Assembly: GCA_027625915.1 (NCBI GenBank)
Contig: JANTQA010000023.1
Coordinates: forward strand, 13,020,001-13,084,000
Source: Anaeramoeba flamelloides
Lineage: Eukaryota > Metamonada > Anaeramoebidae
Reading direction: 5' to 3'
DNA length: 64,000 bases
Shown: positions 44,422-58,600 of the stretch, piece after piece
Layout of the letters: each line of letters starts with the position of its first letter
How positions within the stretch are numbered: position 1 is the first letter of the stretch
Translations under genes and position numbers: made by a program
Notes under the pieces: generated by a model
What the model was told of the DNA's origin: nothing
Database searches by the model: none
The model's input: the letters and a program-made list of their open reading frames with translations, nothing else

Positions 44422-46309
44422 TAAATACAAATTCTTAAGAAAATATCTATTCCTTAAAAAAAAAAAATTCGATCAAATAATCTGGATTATTTTACATTTA
44501 TTTTTTTTTATTTTTTATTTCCAAAATTTAACCCTTTTAAAAGACTCTGATACTTTTACTTTATATATCAAGATAATTAGTCTGATTTTTTTTTGTTAGA
44601 ATGACTTATATACTTATTTTTTAAATTAAATTCAATCATGTTAAAAAAACCCTCTCAAATATTCTAAAATCGTGCTCAACAAAATTGTTTATAATTCATA
44701 AAGTATTTGGAATAATCCAGATATTTTCAATTTTCTAATAATTTTGTAGTTGTTCTAAAGATTCAAAAAAAAAAATAAAAAAAAATATTTTTTATTTTTT
44801 ATTATTTTTTTCTTATTCTATTAGGAATACAATTCAAAAACAAATTGAAAGCCAAAAAGTACTCCTACACCAAAAATCAACAATTTTCACATATTTTGAA
44901 TCGATTATAATGATAAGGGAAGTTTTATCGAGGGTTTATCATTTATTCAAATCAAAAACATATTTTCAAAATCTTTTGGCTCAGAATCATTTTTTCTAAT
45001 TTTGCTTATTTTTGTTTTTCTTTTTCTTGAATACATTTTTTTTTCTTTCTCTTGTTTTTTTTTGTAAAAGATCATGTAGAAAAAAATAGATCTACTAAAA
45101 GGCATAAAATCATGAACAAAATTATGACTATGGTAATGTCTTTTAAAATAAATTTAATTATTATCCAAAAATCTTCTTTTTACAAATTTTTTTCAGTGAA
45201 TCTTACAGTTATTTGTAATTGTAAAGCTTATTTCAAACATTATGACCTCTTTTTTTAGTTTTTGATTTTTTTTTTTTTTTAATTTTTGAAATGCCAAGTT
45301 TTAATATATTTAGAATGATTTAAAAATGAATTACAAATGGTATTTAATCATTTGTTGTTCTTGAATACCAAGTGTATATATTTTTTTCAATTTATTATTT
45401 TCAGTGAATCACATTTTTTGAAATGGTGTTTAACATGAAAGCATGTGATCAAAAAAAAAAAAAAATAATAAATAAAAAAGTTACACAATACTCTCAGCAT
45501 TAGACCAAATAAATAAAATTCAATTCAATTCATTGAAAAATAGTAATAAAAAATATTCTAGGCAATCAGGTTTCTAATATTCAGATGAGAGAAGAAATTA
45601 TAATAAGAAAAATACTAAAAACACATGGTACTTTTTCATTTTTGTTAAAATGGTGATTGAAGTCAAAAAAAGAATCCAAAAATTAAAATAAAGGACAAAC
45701 ATTTCTAAACCCCATGTTTAACAAATATGAGTAAAAGGTATGTCTTCACAGCTTAATAGTAATTATTCTTTGACACAACTTATAAAATACTTTCAAACCT
45801 AAACTCTGATAATTTAAAGTAAGAAACAAAATTTATTTTTTTTGGAATAATTACACATTTAAAAATTAAAAACAATAAAAAAAATAAAAAACATCTTTAT
45901 TGAATAATTAACTTTTCTACTTTTAGTTTTATTATTTAAATAATAATTAATGTATTAGGTGAACTGTATTTCAACAAGATTAAAGTATATATGACCAAAA
46001 CTCTAAATTTCTTTAGATTTCTGATTCCGTCTATAATACTTGAAATATTATTTTTCTAAATGTAGTAACATTTTGAGTACTTCATTGAATATTTATCAAA
46101 AGTTCTTTGAAATATTATTATTTGTTTTAAATAAAAAGGAAAAAAAAATAAAATATTGTGCATTAATTTAAAAATCTATCAGTACATAATTTTCTTACCA
46201 CAAAAAGTAATTTTATAATGATTATAACTTATTTTTGTCTTTTTCAAATAAATTTATATTTAATTCTTCTGATAAATAGTAATCCCATCATATATATTAA
46301 AATATTTAA

Positions 46310-47535
46310 CACTTCAATCTTCTATTTATCCCTATTTATTTATTCATTTACCAAAAGTTAATAAATAATTGCATATTCCGAGTATTTAATTGAACTTGAT
46401 CGACAAACCCATTTACTAATTTTAGAGAAATGAGTTATAATTTTCAAAAGAATTTCATTTTTCCGATTCAATTAATTTTCAGTCAAAAGATCTTATCCCT
46501 TTTTGTTCAGTTTTTATACCAAATTCAATAAGAAAATTTTGTAAAAGATTTTTATTTTTTATGAAATTCCCCTTTTAGTAATTTCTGATCTTTTTTATGA
46601 ACTAATAACCTTGAAACATTAATTTTATTTCAAAATTAATAGAAATAATAATCAAATATATGATTATTGAAGATCTAAAAAAATTGATCATATATCTTAT
46701 TCAAAAATTAATAAAATTTCTTGAAATTGAAATGATTAAGTAAAATTTTTATAGATTTATTCAAAGTATAAACAACAAATGTTTGTATTAAATCCAGTCG
46801 TTTGGGAATTATTATTTATTATTTTTTTTTTTATTAGAATAATTTGATTGAAATTATTTTAATAGATTTTAAATATCTTAAAAATTTGAGAAATAATAAG
46901 TAAAGTCTATTAATAAATTTAATTTGTGGATTATTACTAACCTACTGAAATAATTGAGTTGGGGTATTAATCATTGATTAAAAATAATCAAATTAAAAAG
47001 TTTTTCTTTTAGAGATTAAAGCAAAATTTTATATGTTTTTTCAAAAAAAATATTATTAGGGGGTAAATTAATCAGTTGATTATTTTTTTTTTTTTTTTTT
47101 TTTTTTTGTTAAACAAATAGAAAAATACCGATTCGAAATAAATTTACAAAATATATTATCTTTTTCAAGTTTAAAATATTGATTTTTTTTTTCTTTTGAA
47201 AATTAAGTAGATTTTTTAATCAAGCCCTATTTTATAACTTAGGAGTTTTTATTTATAAAATATATTTTAGTACTCTTCCTTTTCTGAGAATATGATTTAT
47301 TTCTTCTTTCAAAGAAAATAATATTTTTTTATGATATAATTCGAAAATATGATGAATATTCAACTTTTTCAAAAATTGAGAAGAAAAATGAGTCAAACTC
47401 TTAAAAACCATAATTTATTTTGGAAAATCGTATTAAACGAAGTTTACTTTTAAACTAATCAGATTTTTGCTTTATTTTTTCAATTTTAAGATTTGTTAAA
47501 TTTTTTATTTGAATTTTGATTAAATTAAGGGACCT
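46310..47535 (+). repeat. ~1.2-kb repeat left of the LIM gene (family H, copy 1)
   Basis: It aligns collinearly with 49460-50669. Landmarks in order are TTTTCAGTCAAAAGATCT, TGAAGATCTAAAA, TAAAGTCTATT, AATAATCAAATTAAAAAGT, a poly-G-containing AGGGGG, AAGTAGATTTTTTAA and TTTCTTCTTTCAAAGAAAAT. Identity looks about 65-70 percent. There is no open frame, so it is probably a non-autonomous or gutted element. Confidence 0.7.
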
Positions 47536-48298
47536 AACAAAAAAAAAACCATTTTTCAGAGTATAAGAACATATTTCAAATTAAAAGCCTTGTTTTTTTT
47601 TTCCTTATTCCAATATAATATCTAATTCTCTTTTTAATAATATACATAAGTATAGATAAATTTTGAAAGTCAAATACATTTTTTTTAGTAGTAATTTTTA
47701 AATTATTGAATTAAAGTTGTTCAATTTGTTTCTTTGTCCTTTTTTGATTGTTTTTTAAGCATGAAAATTTCCTGGAAAATTTAACTTTCTATTTTTTCAC
47801 AGACCTTTTGATTTTGATCTTTTTTTTTTTATATAGTTTTTATAATGTGAGAACTTTACGAAAGAATACTTTATTTATTTTTTGTTTATTGAGTTTCTTT
47901 TACTTATTTAAGGTAGAGCTTAATTAAAGTTGAAAAGAAATACAGTTTTTGATTCGAATTACACGCAATTAAAAAGTTTGTATTGCTTATTTTGGTCAGA
48001 GCAAAAATTATTTGTTATTGTTAATCATTTCTAATCAACATTTTTGGTTTATTGAATTCAAAATTTTCTAAATTATTGTATTCAGATTAATACCTGCAAA
48101 AGAAAATGAAAAATTATTAAAACCCTCGATCTTTAAAAATGAACCCAAACGAATGAACAGAATGCTAATTTAGGTGTATGAAAAAATTTGTTAAAAATGA
48201 ATTAAATTTCAAAAATGAAAAAGCAAAATTTGCAAAAAAAAATTTTTCATTTTTTGTAAAATCATTAAAAGTTTAAAATAATAGCTTCAACGATCAAA

Positions 48299-48854
48299 AT
48301 GTTTAACGTAAAACGTGAAAAATGTCACCAATGTAACAAAACGGTTTATGCAATGGAAAAGCTTTCGTGTGAAAATAAAGTATTTCATAAAAGATGTTTA
48401 AGGTGTAAGCAATGTAACAAATTACTTTCAACTGGAAACTACAAATACATTGAAGGAAAATTTTTCTGTGGACCACATTTCAAGGTGATTAATTTTTTAT
48501 TAAAACAGATCCTTTTTTCCCCTTTTCTTTTTTGTTTTTTCATCCTTCTTAAATTTTTTTTGCAATTTTTTCCTTTTTTTCTTTTCTTTTTTCAATTTTT
48601 AAAAAAATCTCTCTTTAATGAAACAGCAAATTTTTTTAAGTATTGGACACTACTCTGCCTTTTCGGATGAAAAAAAAAAACCAAAAAAAGTTGAAAAAAA
48701 AGAAGAAGTGAAACAAGAAGAAACAAAGGAAGAAGAAGTAGAAAAAAAAGAAAAAGTTAAACAAGAAGAACAAAAAGAAGAAGAAGTTGTACAAAAAGAA
48801 GAAGAAGCGAAAGAAGAAGAACAAAAAGAAGAAGAAGTTAAACAAGAGAACTAA
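48299..48854 (+). CDS. Small LIM-domain protein with a Lys/Glu tail
   Basis: LIM domains are double zinc fingers that bind proteins, often on actin structures. Exon 1 is 48299-48484. The intron is 48485-48626 (GTGATT...AACAG, 142 bp). Exon 2 is 48627-48854. The product has 137 residues. The LIM ligands are visible as C-x2-C (CHQC), H-x2-C (FHKRCLRC) then C-x2-C and the final C-x2-H (FCGPH). After splicing it continues HFKQIFLSIGHYSAFSDE, close to the CRP/LIM-protein consensus HFKQLFKxKGNY, which supports the splice junction. The tail is about 60 residues of KKEE/VKQEE repeats. The single LIM domain resembles small cysteine-rich LIM proteins of amoebae. The gene sits alone between two copies of a 1.2-kb repeat. 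Confidence 0.88.
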
Positions 48855-49459
48855 TTTTTTGTATATTTGTGAATATTACTCAACTCAATTTTTGGATTCT
48901 TTAACCAATCATTTAACAATTTTAGAAATTTTTTTTTTCGATTATCCCAGTCTTAAATTTTACTTTTTATTAATCTAACTTATAATGAAAAAAAAATAAA
49001 TAACACTTTAGATCTTTTTATTTCGTTTATAACAAAATTATTCTCTGATAGTTTTTTTTTTGGAATCGCCAAGAAAAAAAAAAATACTTTTAGTAAAACT
49101 TATCCTTTCTTTTTGGATAAAAAATTCAAAAATTTAAAAAAATATTTCTTAATGACTACCTTTTCACGTGAAAATGTTGAAATTGTTGATAAAAACACTC
49201 TTAAAAGAGTTCTATAATCCCTGTTAACTTTATCTACTTAAAATTTCTTTTACAAAAAAATGGGAAATTTTCACAATTTCTAACAATTTTCAAAATTCAC
49301 CTTTTTTACGATCCTACCAAAATCTGATTTACATATTTCATAATTACCATTTAAAATCTATAAACACAAAACTATTCCCCAAGCTATTCTAAATATTTTT
49401 TTTAATTGCTTTTACAAGTTTGAAATGTGAATTAATTTTGAGCCTTATACTTGAAAAAC

Positions 49460-50669
49460 CCTTTTTTGACTAGTAACTTTATTGTTTATTTTTACCAAAG
49501 TCAATAGAGTAATTATTTACATAAGGATACAATTAAACCCTATGTGCAACTTCCTTTGTCAACTTTAGAGAGATGAATATCATTTTTGAAAGATTTCATT
49601 TTTCCCAATGAAATTTTCAGTCAAAAGATCTGATCCTTTTTTATTAGGTTTTTCGTTCAAATTAAAAAAAATTTGCAAAAAAATTTAATTTTGAAGAAAT
49701 CTCACTTTGAGTAATTTCAGAGAGCCTTTATGAACAAGTAACCTTTGAAACTTTAATCTTATTTTAAAAATATAAAAAAATCAATCAAATATTGTATACT
49801 TGAAGATCTAAAATAATTGATCTTCTCATTTATTCACCAATATTAATACAATTCTTCAAATTTAAAAGACTAGTCAATATCCTTTTTCAAATAGAAGGGT
49901 ATAAACAAGGAATTGTTTGTTTTAAAATCAGATATTTAATAATATCTATTATTATTTTTTTAATAGAAATATACATTTAAATTATTTTATTTGTTTGAAA
50001 ATCTTTAAAAAATGGAGAAATAATTGTAAAGTCTATTTGATACATTTAATCTTTGGTCTGCTAATGAATTACTGAAAAATAATTAAGATTGAGTTATTAA
50101 TTATGGATTATAAATAATCAAATTAAAAAGTATTTCTCTAGATTATAAGTTCAATTTTCCAGGTTTTAAAAAAGTATTCAGGGGGGATTTTTAATTCGGT
50201 TGTTTGGTTCTTTTTCTCAGATTTTTTTATTCAGCTTAGAAAAAAATGATTTGAACTGTTCTTTGAATCAAAAAATTATTTTTTTTACAAGTTTAAAATA
50301 ATTATTGTATTTTTTTTTAAGATTAAGTAGATTTTTTAAACAGAGTTATTCTAGAACCTAGTGGTTTCATTTTTAAAGTATATTTTTGTATCTTTCTTTA
50401 CAGGCAAAAAGATTTCTTTCTTCTTTCAAAGAAAATAATTTTTTTTAAATAATTCAGAAATATGTTGAATTTTGAACTTTTTAAAAATGAGAAAAATGGT
50501 ATCAAACTTTTAAAAGCAATAATTCATTTCTGAAAATAGTATTGAAGCTAAGTTTTGTCTTGTGGTTTCAGATTTTTACTTTTTTTTCAATTTCAAGCTG
50601 CGATAAAGTTTTTTTGAATTTGCTATTTGGATTTATGTGAAGATTTTTTTTAGTTTACTAGTCCCTTAA
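49460..50669 (+). repeat. ~1.2-kb repeat right of the LIM gene (family H, copy 2)
   Basis: It is a direct repeat of 46310-47535. The right end reads GTTTACTAGTCCC-TTAA and the left end GACTAGTAACTTTATT, giving a short inverted terminus with ACTAGT. That matches the GGGACTAG-TTAA ends of the 183-bp element at 4400, so this may be the longer relative of the same TTAA group. No transposase was recognised. Confidence 0.65.
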
Positions 50670-50752
50670 AGTCATTTTTTTATACAATTATGATTTAATA
50701 ATCTATTTGATTTTTTTTTTTTTTTTATTTAGATGATTTTAACTTGATACTT

Positions 50753-50985
50753 ATACTGTTAATTGTAAAATAAAAAGATCAAATTTTTCATTCAGCTTTC
50801 CAAAAAAATAACATTCCTCGAATTACAATAAATCTCATCTTCCCAATTCTATAGTGTAAATTAATAATTTAAACTGATTTCAAGAATTGAAAATTTCAAA
50901 TTTTACTTGATTTAAAATCTTTTTTCGCAAATTTAAAAGCAAATTATGTTCGATTTATTTTGCAACAAATCGTAAATTTTAAGTA
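50753..50985. repeat. ~235-bp inverted-repeat element (family D, copy 2)
   Basis: It is a collinear match to 6587-6821, starting ATACTGTTAATTG. The inner block TAATTTAAACTGATTT and the right-hand TTTATTTTGCAA are conserved. The inverted ends are more eroded than in the other copy. Confidence 0.65.
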
Positions 50986-52637
50986 TTGAATCATTATCAT
51001 TGGAAATAATTTGTAATTTTTATGGCCGAAAAACAATTAAAAACTATACAACATGTGAAATTTCATTGATCTCCAAAAATCAACAATCAAAAACCAGGAT
51101 ATTTTTAGAAAAAAGTGGCAACGATCAAAAATCTATTTCTAATTTAACTTTTCATTGATTTTAATTTTCAATACAACTATGTTACTTTCGAAGAGTCTCT
51201 CTTTGGTATTTTTTGATATCTTGGAGATTTTTTTCATTATTTTTTTCAATTCTCAAAATAAATTATTTTTTTTTCAAGAATGTTATATAATTATTGCTTT
51301 TTCAAATATAGATGGTTATAAAATTACCACAAATTGGGTTAAATAGAATTAAATTGATTGTGAAATAAGATAAAATAATTTGCTTGAAATTGAAGAAATT
51401 TAAAACTTTGGAAATTTAAAAAAAGACAAGATTAATTTGTTTTTTAAAATTTGATTTTTTGATATTAAGAATTCTTTTGGTCTTTTGTTTTTGGAATTTT
51501 AATGATTGAGATCCTTTTGAGACTTTTTTTTTTAGAATTTTTCTTTAGAAATTGAGAAATTGTTATAAACTTTTTTTTTGTTATTTTAATATTCTTAATC
51601 AAAAGAAGGACAATTTCACAATTACCCTTTTTGGTTTATAGCCTTTCCTTGGGTATGATACAAATCTATGATAAATGACAAGACTCTTAATTTAAAATCC
51701 TGGTATAAAATGGAATAAACAAGTTAATTACTCAATTGCCAATATTTTTGAATACACTTACTGATGAGAATTCAATTTAGCTATATTGAGTGAATATTTA
51801 AATTCCACCTGAAGAATAAGAGAGGTTCCTCATACTATTATTAATTTTAGAATTATAACCCTCAAAAAATATCAATTTAAAATTTATAAAATACCTGATA
51901 ATGATGAAACATTTTAAGGGGTTTTTCAAGTACAACATTAAATTAAAAGACATTTAATTATTAAATAACAATCTTCAATGAAAAAAATGCATCTCACATA
52001 ACTAATCGAAATTTTAATCACAATAAACTTTTATTAAAAATAATTCAGAACTTTTTTTTTTACTTGTTTCTGTAACAATAAAAATCCTTCGTAACTTAAC
52101 TGCTGAATTTTTCAAATTAGACTACACAATAAAATTACTGATTAACTTAAGAGAATTTGTTTTTTGATTTGTCTGAAAAAAAATGTCAAAATATGAGGGA
52201 TCTAACATTAAGAAGAAAATCTAAGAACTCTTCTTTCTTTCTTTTTGGAATCCTATTTTAATTTCTTTAAAGTGTTGTTCTTTGATGTTAAGAAAAACTC
52301 AAATAAAATTTAAAAAAGAAAAATAGGAAAATCATTCTAAAATGAAAAATATGCGACTCCCATTCCAAAAAAGCTTTTTTAAAATTACAAACAATTTTTC
52401 AAGAAGAAAAATGTATTAATAACTTAGAAATCTCGATATTTTATCTCATTTCTACCGATTGACAATGTCATTTTTTTTTTTTTTTTGCCTTGTCTTCTTT
52501 TAATCAAAAAAAAAATAATCAACACAATTTAAATTGAATCAAAAGAATAATTTCTATTTGAAAAAAACAAAACCCAAAACTTTAAAACTTAATTTCCTTT
52601 CTTAACAAACAATATCTTAATCAAGAACTTGAGTTCG

Positions 52638-55623
52638 ATGTCTTCTGTTTCTAAAGCATTCAAAAAAACAGCAAATTTATTTCATCAAAAAAACCGTAAA
52701 GAAAATTCAGAATCTTCTCAATTAGAAACAAGAAATGGAAACACAGAAGAACAGTCAAATTTTTCAACAAAGGGAGAGTCAACAAATTTAAAAAAACTTA
52801 ACAAATCACAAAATAGAAAATCTGGAGGATCGATCATAAACCAAACCCAAACAAATTTGTTCAATGAACAAGGATCCTTCTTGGAATATTCCCATCTAAT
52901 GAAATCTCGTTCCCTTGATGGGTTTGGCTATTCTTCAATTTCTCACCAACTAAAGCCTTTAATTTTTGGGACTTCACTCATAGACATAATCGACAGAGAA
53001 AAAACGGAAGACAAAGTACCTATCTTTTTGAAATCAACAGCAACAAGGCTAAAAGAAAAATGTTTGCACTCTCTTCTTCTTCTTTTTTTATTTATTTTTG
53101 TCTTCTTTGTTTGGCATACAGCTGTTCTTAAAAGAGACTGTGACAATTAAATACAAAAATCAAAAGAAAAAAAAATTTCGCCCAAAAGGATCACCAAATA
53201 TTATTTCTTTTTGTGTTGCTAAAATTTTTTTTGAAACCTAAATTCCTCTTTTCTGAAAAAAAAAACAAAAACCATTTTGTGTTCAAAATCAGGCTTGCCT
53301 TGTTCAACAATAATTTTTTCAATTTCTAAATTTACCAATAATTTTTTTCATTTTCCAATTAATTAAAATATTCTAGATTTGGATGAGGAAGGTTTGTTTC
53401 GTATCTCTGGAAACCAAACACAAATTCTTGAATTAAAGAACAAACTTAATATACAAGGCCATTTTGATTTCTCACAATTCGAAAAACCTCACACAATGGC
53501 TGGGTTAATGAAGCTTTTTTTTCGCGAACTCACTGAACCTCTACTCACTTTTAAACTCTTTGATTCTTGGAATAGTGCAAGTAAGCCTTTTCTTTCAAAT
53601 TATTTATTTAACATTTGAGTAATAATAATCAATTATTTTGTGTTTTAAATATTTTGCTCAAATCTTTTTCTTTAATCAAAATTATTTTACCTTCAACCAA
53701 GAGCTTTCCTGTATTTCCAAAGTAATCCATTTTTGAACTAACTAAATTAAAATGATTTAATTCAAAGTAAACCAAATCAGATGAGAATTTATTTGAGATT
53801 TCATAAAATCCTTTTTCTATTTTAGATTTCTCTTTTAAATTTTTTTTTTCCTTTTCTTTTCTTTTCTTTTTTGAATCTAAACGGAATAACGTTTTGTGTG
53901 AAAAATTAATTTGATTTTTCTTATTCACACCTTCAAAATAAAATAAAGAACTTGAAATTTCCGTAACATAAAGAGGAACTATAAATTTCCTAATTACAAA
54001 AATTATAGAAAAAAAAAAATCACAACTATTATTTAAGAACAAATGGAAAAAATTTTGGCTTCTCATCTATATTTTCTCTTTTTGTGATTTTTCCACTACT
54101 AATAAACTTCAGAGAAATAGATTGTAATTTGTGATCTCGGTTCATTTGTTTACTTCCTTTTTAGGCCATATATTGAAAGAACTCAGAGTCTTAAATCAAA
54201 GTAATATTAACAAATTGGAAAAACAATGATTAGTTCCCAAATAAACAACAATGCACATCTAAACTAATGAAGGATCAATTACCTTTTCATTGTTTTTTTC
54301 TTGTTTTTTTAAAAAATAAACGCACTATTTAAATCAGATACTTTATTTAAGTGGTATTGTTATGTTTGGTATTTATTTTATAATCGGTTTGCCAAACAAA
54401 CCCCTTAAGGAAATAATTGTTGGATATCAGTTATCTAAGGTATTTCCGAAAAAGCGGGAATTTTTTTTTACATTTCATAAAAATTTCTCTTTGTTTAGTG
54501 GAGCTATTCGTTAATTGACAATGCCCAATTAAGTTAAATATTAATACTTATTACATTAATGGCTAAGGTATTTTTTTCAAGATATGTTTGTTGAAATATT
54601 TCTCAAAAATGAAAAAAAAGTAACACTTTACTTTGGAGAAAACAATTAACTACCAATTTCAATAAAAAACTGCAAATATGGCAAGGATATAAAAGATTTT
54701 TTAACAATAAAAATGCATTTATATGTTTTCCATTCTAATTGGAAAATTTATCGAGATTAAAAAAGTTATGAAAACGATTTTTTAGATCAAAAAGAAAATA
54801 ATAAACAGCAATTTTCACTCCTAAAAAATATCATACAAAACTGAGATCAGAAAATTTAATCTATTTTATTTTTATGGAATACCATAATAACAAACAAATT
54901 GAATTGTTATCAAGAATCGATAAATAATTGTTAATGATTTTGTATATTTAAATAGTTTTATGAAAATTGGGTTTAATAAAGATATTTTAAAATAAATTTT
55001 CCCCACTTTTTTGGAAATAGCTCATAATTGAATTATTACATTTAATGAATGAAGATTCAACATTAATCAATTTTTTTAATTTTTTTTATTGAATTTAAAT
55101 TAAATAACGAAAAATAAAAAGTCCATTAATTATCTTTTGTAATTTACCAATGTACGACTCGTGATAACAAAAAACAGAAAGGTAAATACAATGGATTGCT
55201 TAATTATGTTCATATATGTTGAAATTGTATTTTCCTAACCACGGAAAAGATTTCGGGTTTTAATTTGGTTTGGATCTTTGAAGATGGAATATTGTGAAAA
55301 ATTGTCCCAAAAATAGCATATTTTATTCCAATACAATAAATTTTTAATTAATTAAAATAAGCTTATTTTACCAACATTTCAAACCTCGTTTTTGTAAAAT
55401 TAAAATAACTTTTTAAAAAATTGACCAGACAATTCAATAAATCAAATTTGGAATTGAAAAAAAAAAAAACAATTCAACTTTTGGTATTTTTAATGTAACC
55501 GTGAAAGTAATGATCAAGAATTTTTCCTAAAAAAAAAAAGCATTGAAATAATTTTTTGTTTATTGAGTTGTTTCAAGTTATCTAATTCGAGAAATATTTT
55601 TTAATAATTATATACTTTTTATT

Positions 55624-55657
<34 letters not shown>

Positions 55658-58600
55658 CAACTAATTCATAATAATTTTACAATTCTCATCATTAAATCAA
55701 ATTTATTGTGTATCACAATTATTTTTATTATTATTATTTTTTTTTTTTTTTTTGTTAATTAATCAAAAGGAAGCACTGAGCAAATGAAATTATTAATCAG
55801 CAAATTACCACTTGAACATCAAACAACTTTAAAATATTTGATCTCCTTTTTAAAAGAAGTGAGCGAACATTCAAATCTAAATAAAATGAATCCTAAAAAT
55901 CTTGCAGCCGTATTTGGCCCAAATTTATCAAAATCAAAACATAACGAATTGGCAATTGGATCAGTTTATCCAATTGAAAAAATGATTTTAGAATTTGAAG
56001 AAATTTTTCACGATATAAATTCGAATAACAAATCAAAAAATAATTTGATTTTTGATTTATCGAACTCTGTAAGAAATAATTTTTTTTTTTTTTTGCCATA
56101 TTTTTAAAGTAAAAACTGTTTTTTTTTCATAATATATATATATAAACAAATTCAAAATTAATCGTCTAAAAAAATTTTTTTTAAAAAAAGTGCATGTAAT
56201 TAACACGATACAAACTTTTCTTAACATAATAATTTGTAATAAACTTAAAAAAAATATTAATTACATTTAATATAATTGAGATACAGAGTAGCGAGCAAAA
56301 AATATTTTGATTTTGCACACATTAATAATAAATATATTTTTAAACAATGTACTTCAAAAAATGTAATAATAAGGCGATAAATATATTTTACCATTTATAA
56401 TAATAGGATTGTGTGATAAATAAATATAAAGCTCAATAAATTGAAAATAATTTCCCTCAAATTTGATTTTTTAAATTGTTTTGATTTAATAATAAAAAAA
56501 TCACAAAAATTATTTAAATAATAGAAATAACAGAAATCTTTGAATTTTATAAAAGAATTTATATTGCAAAACCAAAGATTAAGATCTATTTTTATATTTC
56601 TGCTTTCTCTATATTATTTGAAGTCGGAAAGGGTTTTTTTGTGGATCTTCTTGAAAACAAATTGAATTGTTTTATTATATATTTTGTATTCTTTTTATTA
56701 GTGGTATTTTTAGTTGTCAGGAGTTTTAAAACGATTTAATTTTATTATTATTATTATTCAGTCAACATTTTCAACTTGAAAAAGTTATTTTCTTTTGTTA
56801 AAGGAATTTTTTTGAATTATTAGAAAACCTTTTCATCTTGAACAAATATGAAAAAAAAAATTTAAATCATTGCCATATTTTTGTAGATGATTTAATTTAA
56901 ATATTAAATGTGCGGAAATGAAAATAATTGAAAGGATAAATTAAATTATATATACGGAATCATTATTAAATTTGAATTAAAACCTAATAAAGACAAAACA
57001 GTTGTTTCACAGGATTTAACAAAAGTATAAGTATTATGGTATTTTCTTCGATAAAATCACACATATATATAGCATATAAATGATTTCCAAAAAAGTGGGG
57101 AAAATTTATTTTAAAATATATTTATTAAGCCCCATCACAAAAGATGTATTTAAATATACAAAACCATTAAATGCCGTTTAATGATTCTTGATAATAATTC
57201 AATTTGTTTCTTAGTATATGAAATTACATAAAAAAAAAAGATATTAAATTTTCTGATCTCGATTTTATCTGATATTTTTTAGGAGTGAAAATTGCTGTTT
57301 ATTATTTTCTTTTTGATCTAAAAAATCATTTTCATAACTTTTTTAATCTCAACAAATTTTCCAATAGAATTGAAAACATATAACTGCCTTTGATTCTTTA
57401 AAAAATCATTTTTACCCTTTACCATATTTCCAGTTTTTTATTGAAATTGGTAGTACATTGTTTTCTCCAAAAAAAGTGCTATTTTTTTTTTTCATTTTTT
57501 GGAAATATTTCAATGAGCATAATTTGAAATAAATACCTTAGTCGTTGGTTCGATCGGTATTAATATTAAACTTAAATTTGATATTGACCAAATTAACTAA
57601 TACCTCCACTAATAAAAGAGAAATTTTTCATGAAATGTAAAAAAAATGCACACTTTTTTGGAAATACCTTATTTTGAAAAAAATCACAAGAAACATATAA
57701 CAACTACAAATAATTATTTATAAACATTTTTCTTGGATAAATAATTAAAAATTAGATTATTTAAATCGTTTATATTAAGTTAATTGACATATGGGTTAGA
57801 AAATTTCAATTATGAAATTCTAAAAATTAAATTATTTAAATTCTTGGATTAATTCGTGTATTGTTATAATCCACAAAATAACAAGAAAACCACCAATTTT
57901 TATTTATAGAACAGAACCAAAATTGAAAATATGATTACCATTCAATTGGAAATAATTTTGATTTTAAAAAAAAATTAAAAAATTTATTGCTACCTTATCT
58001 TGAAAAAATTAATAAATATAAATCATATATATATATATCTCAACTCGAATTCAGAACATTTAATTAAACAACTAAATTAAGAAATTTTTATAAATACATA
58101 TAATGAATTATTGATTTCTAATAGTCGGGTATTTCGAATAAATATCAAAATAATAATAAATCAAAAGTATTTATTTGAAACTCAAAAATATTTAAGTTAT
58201 TCATCAAGTTCAATAATTTTAAAATTCAGGAAATTTACTAATTTATTAAATAGATAGAATTCTGGAACAAAAAAAAATTCAAATAAATTATTTACTTTAT
58301 ATTTAAAATTCAATCATAAAGGAAATAAGTGGGAATATTGATCATTTTAATGGATGCGTTATCACTATGAAAAAGATCAATTCATATTTTTAAATAGATT
58401 AAAAGAAATAAATCTTAATGATTGAATTTCAAAACTGTGATAATTTGAAATTATTTTCATTAATCAAGAAACGTAAAATCTATAATTTTATGCTTAAATT
58501 TCTGAAAGTGAATTTAAGTATAAGGGTATATAAAGTGTTATTTACACTTCTTTCTAAATAATAATAATAATTTGGGAATTTTCAAATAAAATTGCTTAAC

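Larger units (their letters stand above)
42137..48298. other. 6.2-kb intergenic region without a recognisable gene
   Basis: The EF-1 alpha promoter should lie at its left end, but no element can be named. I see a family E inverted-repeat element (43830-43969), a long poly-T tract (44384-44416) and the first copy of the 1.2-kb repeat (46310-47535). Several short frames are Phe/Lys/Asn-rich and unconvincing. No RNA gene was recognised. Confidence 0.55.
48855..52637. other. Intergenic region with repeats H and D
   Basis: It contains the second 1.2-kb repeat (49460-50669), a family D element (50753-50985), and at 51067-51120 a short inverted match to the foldback at 40252-40440. No protein gene was recognised. 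A short frame at 51155-51346 is Phe/Ile/Leu-rich without homology. Confidence 0.55.

Noticed and set aside
48636-48845. Phe-rich minus-strand frame over the LIM gene tail
   Set aside because: It is the antisense of the Lys/Glu repeat tail of the LIM protein.
57545-57565. Second B-box-like word GGTTCGATCGG
   Set aside because: It lies inside the family A element with no tRNA fold around it.
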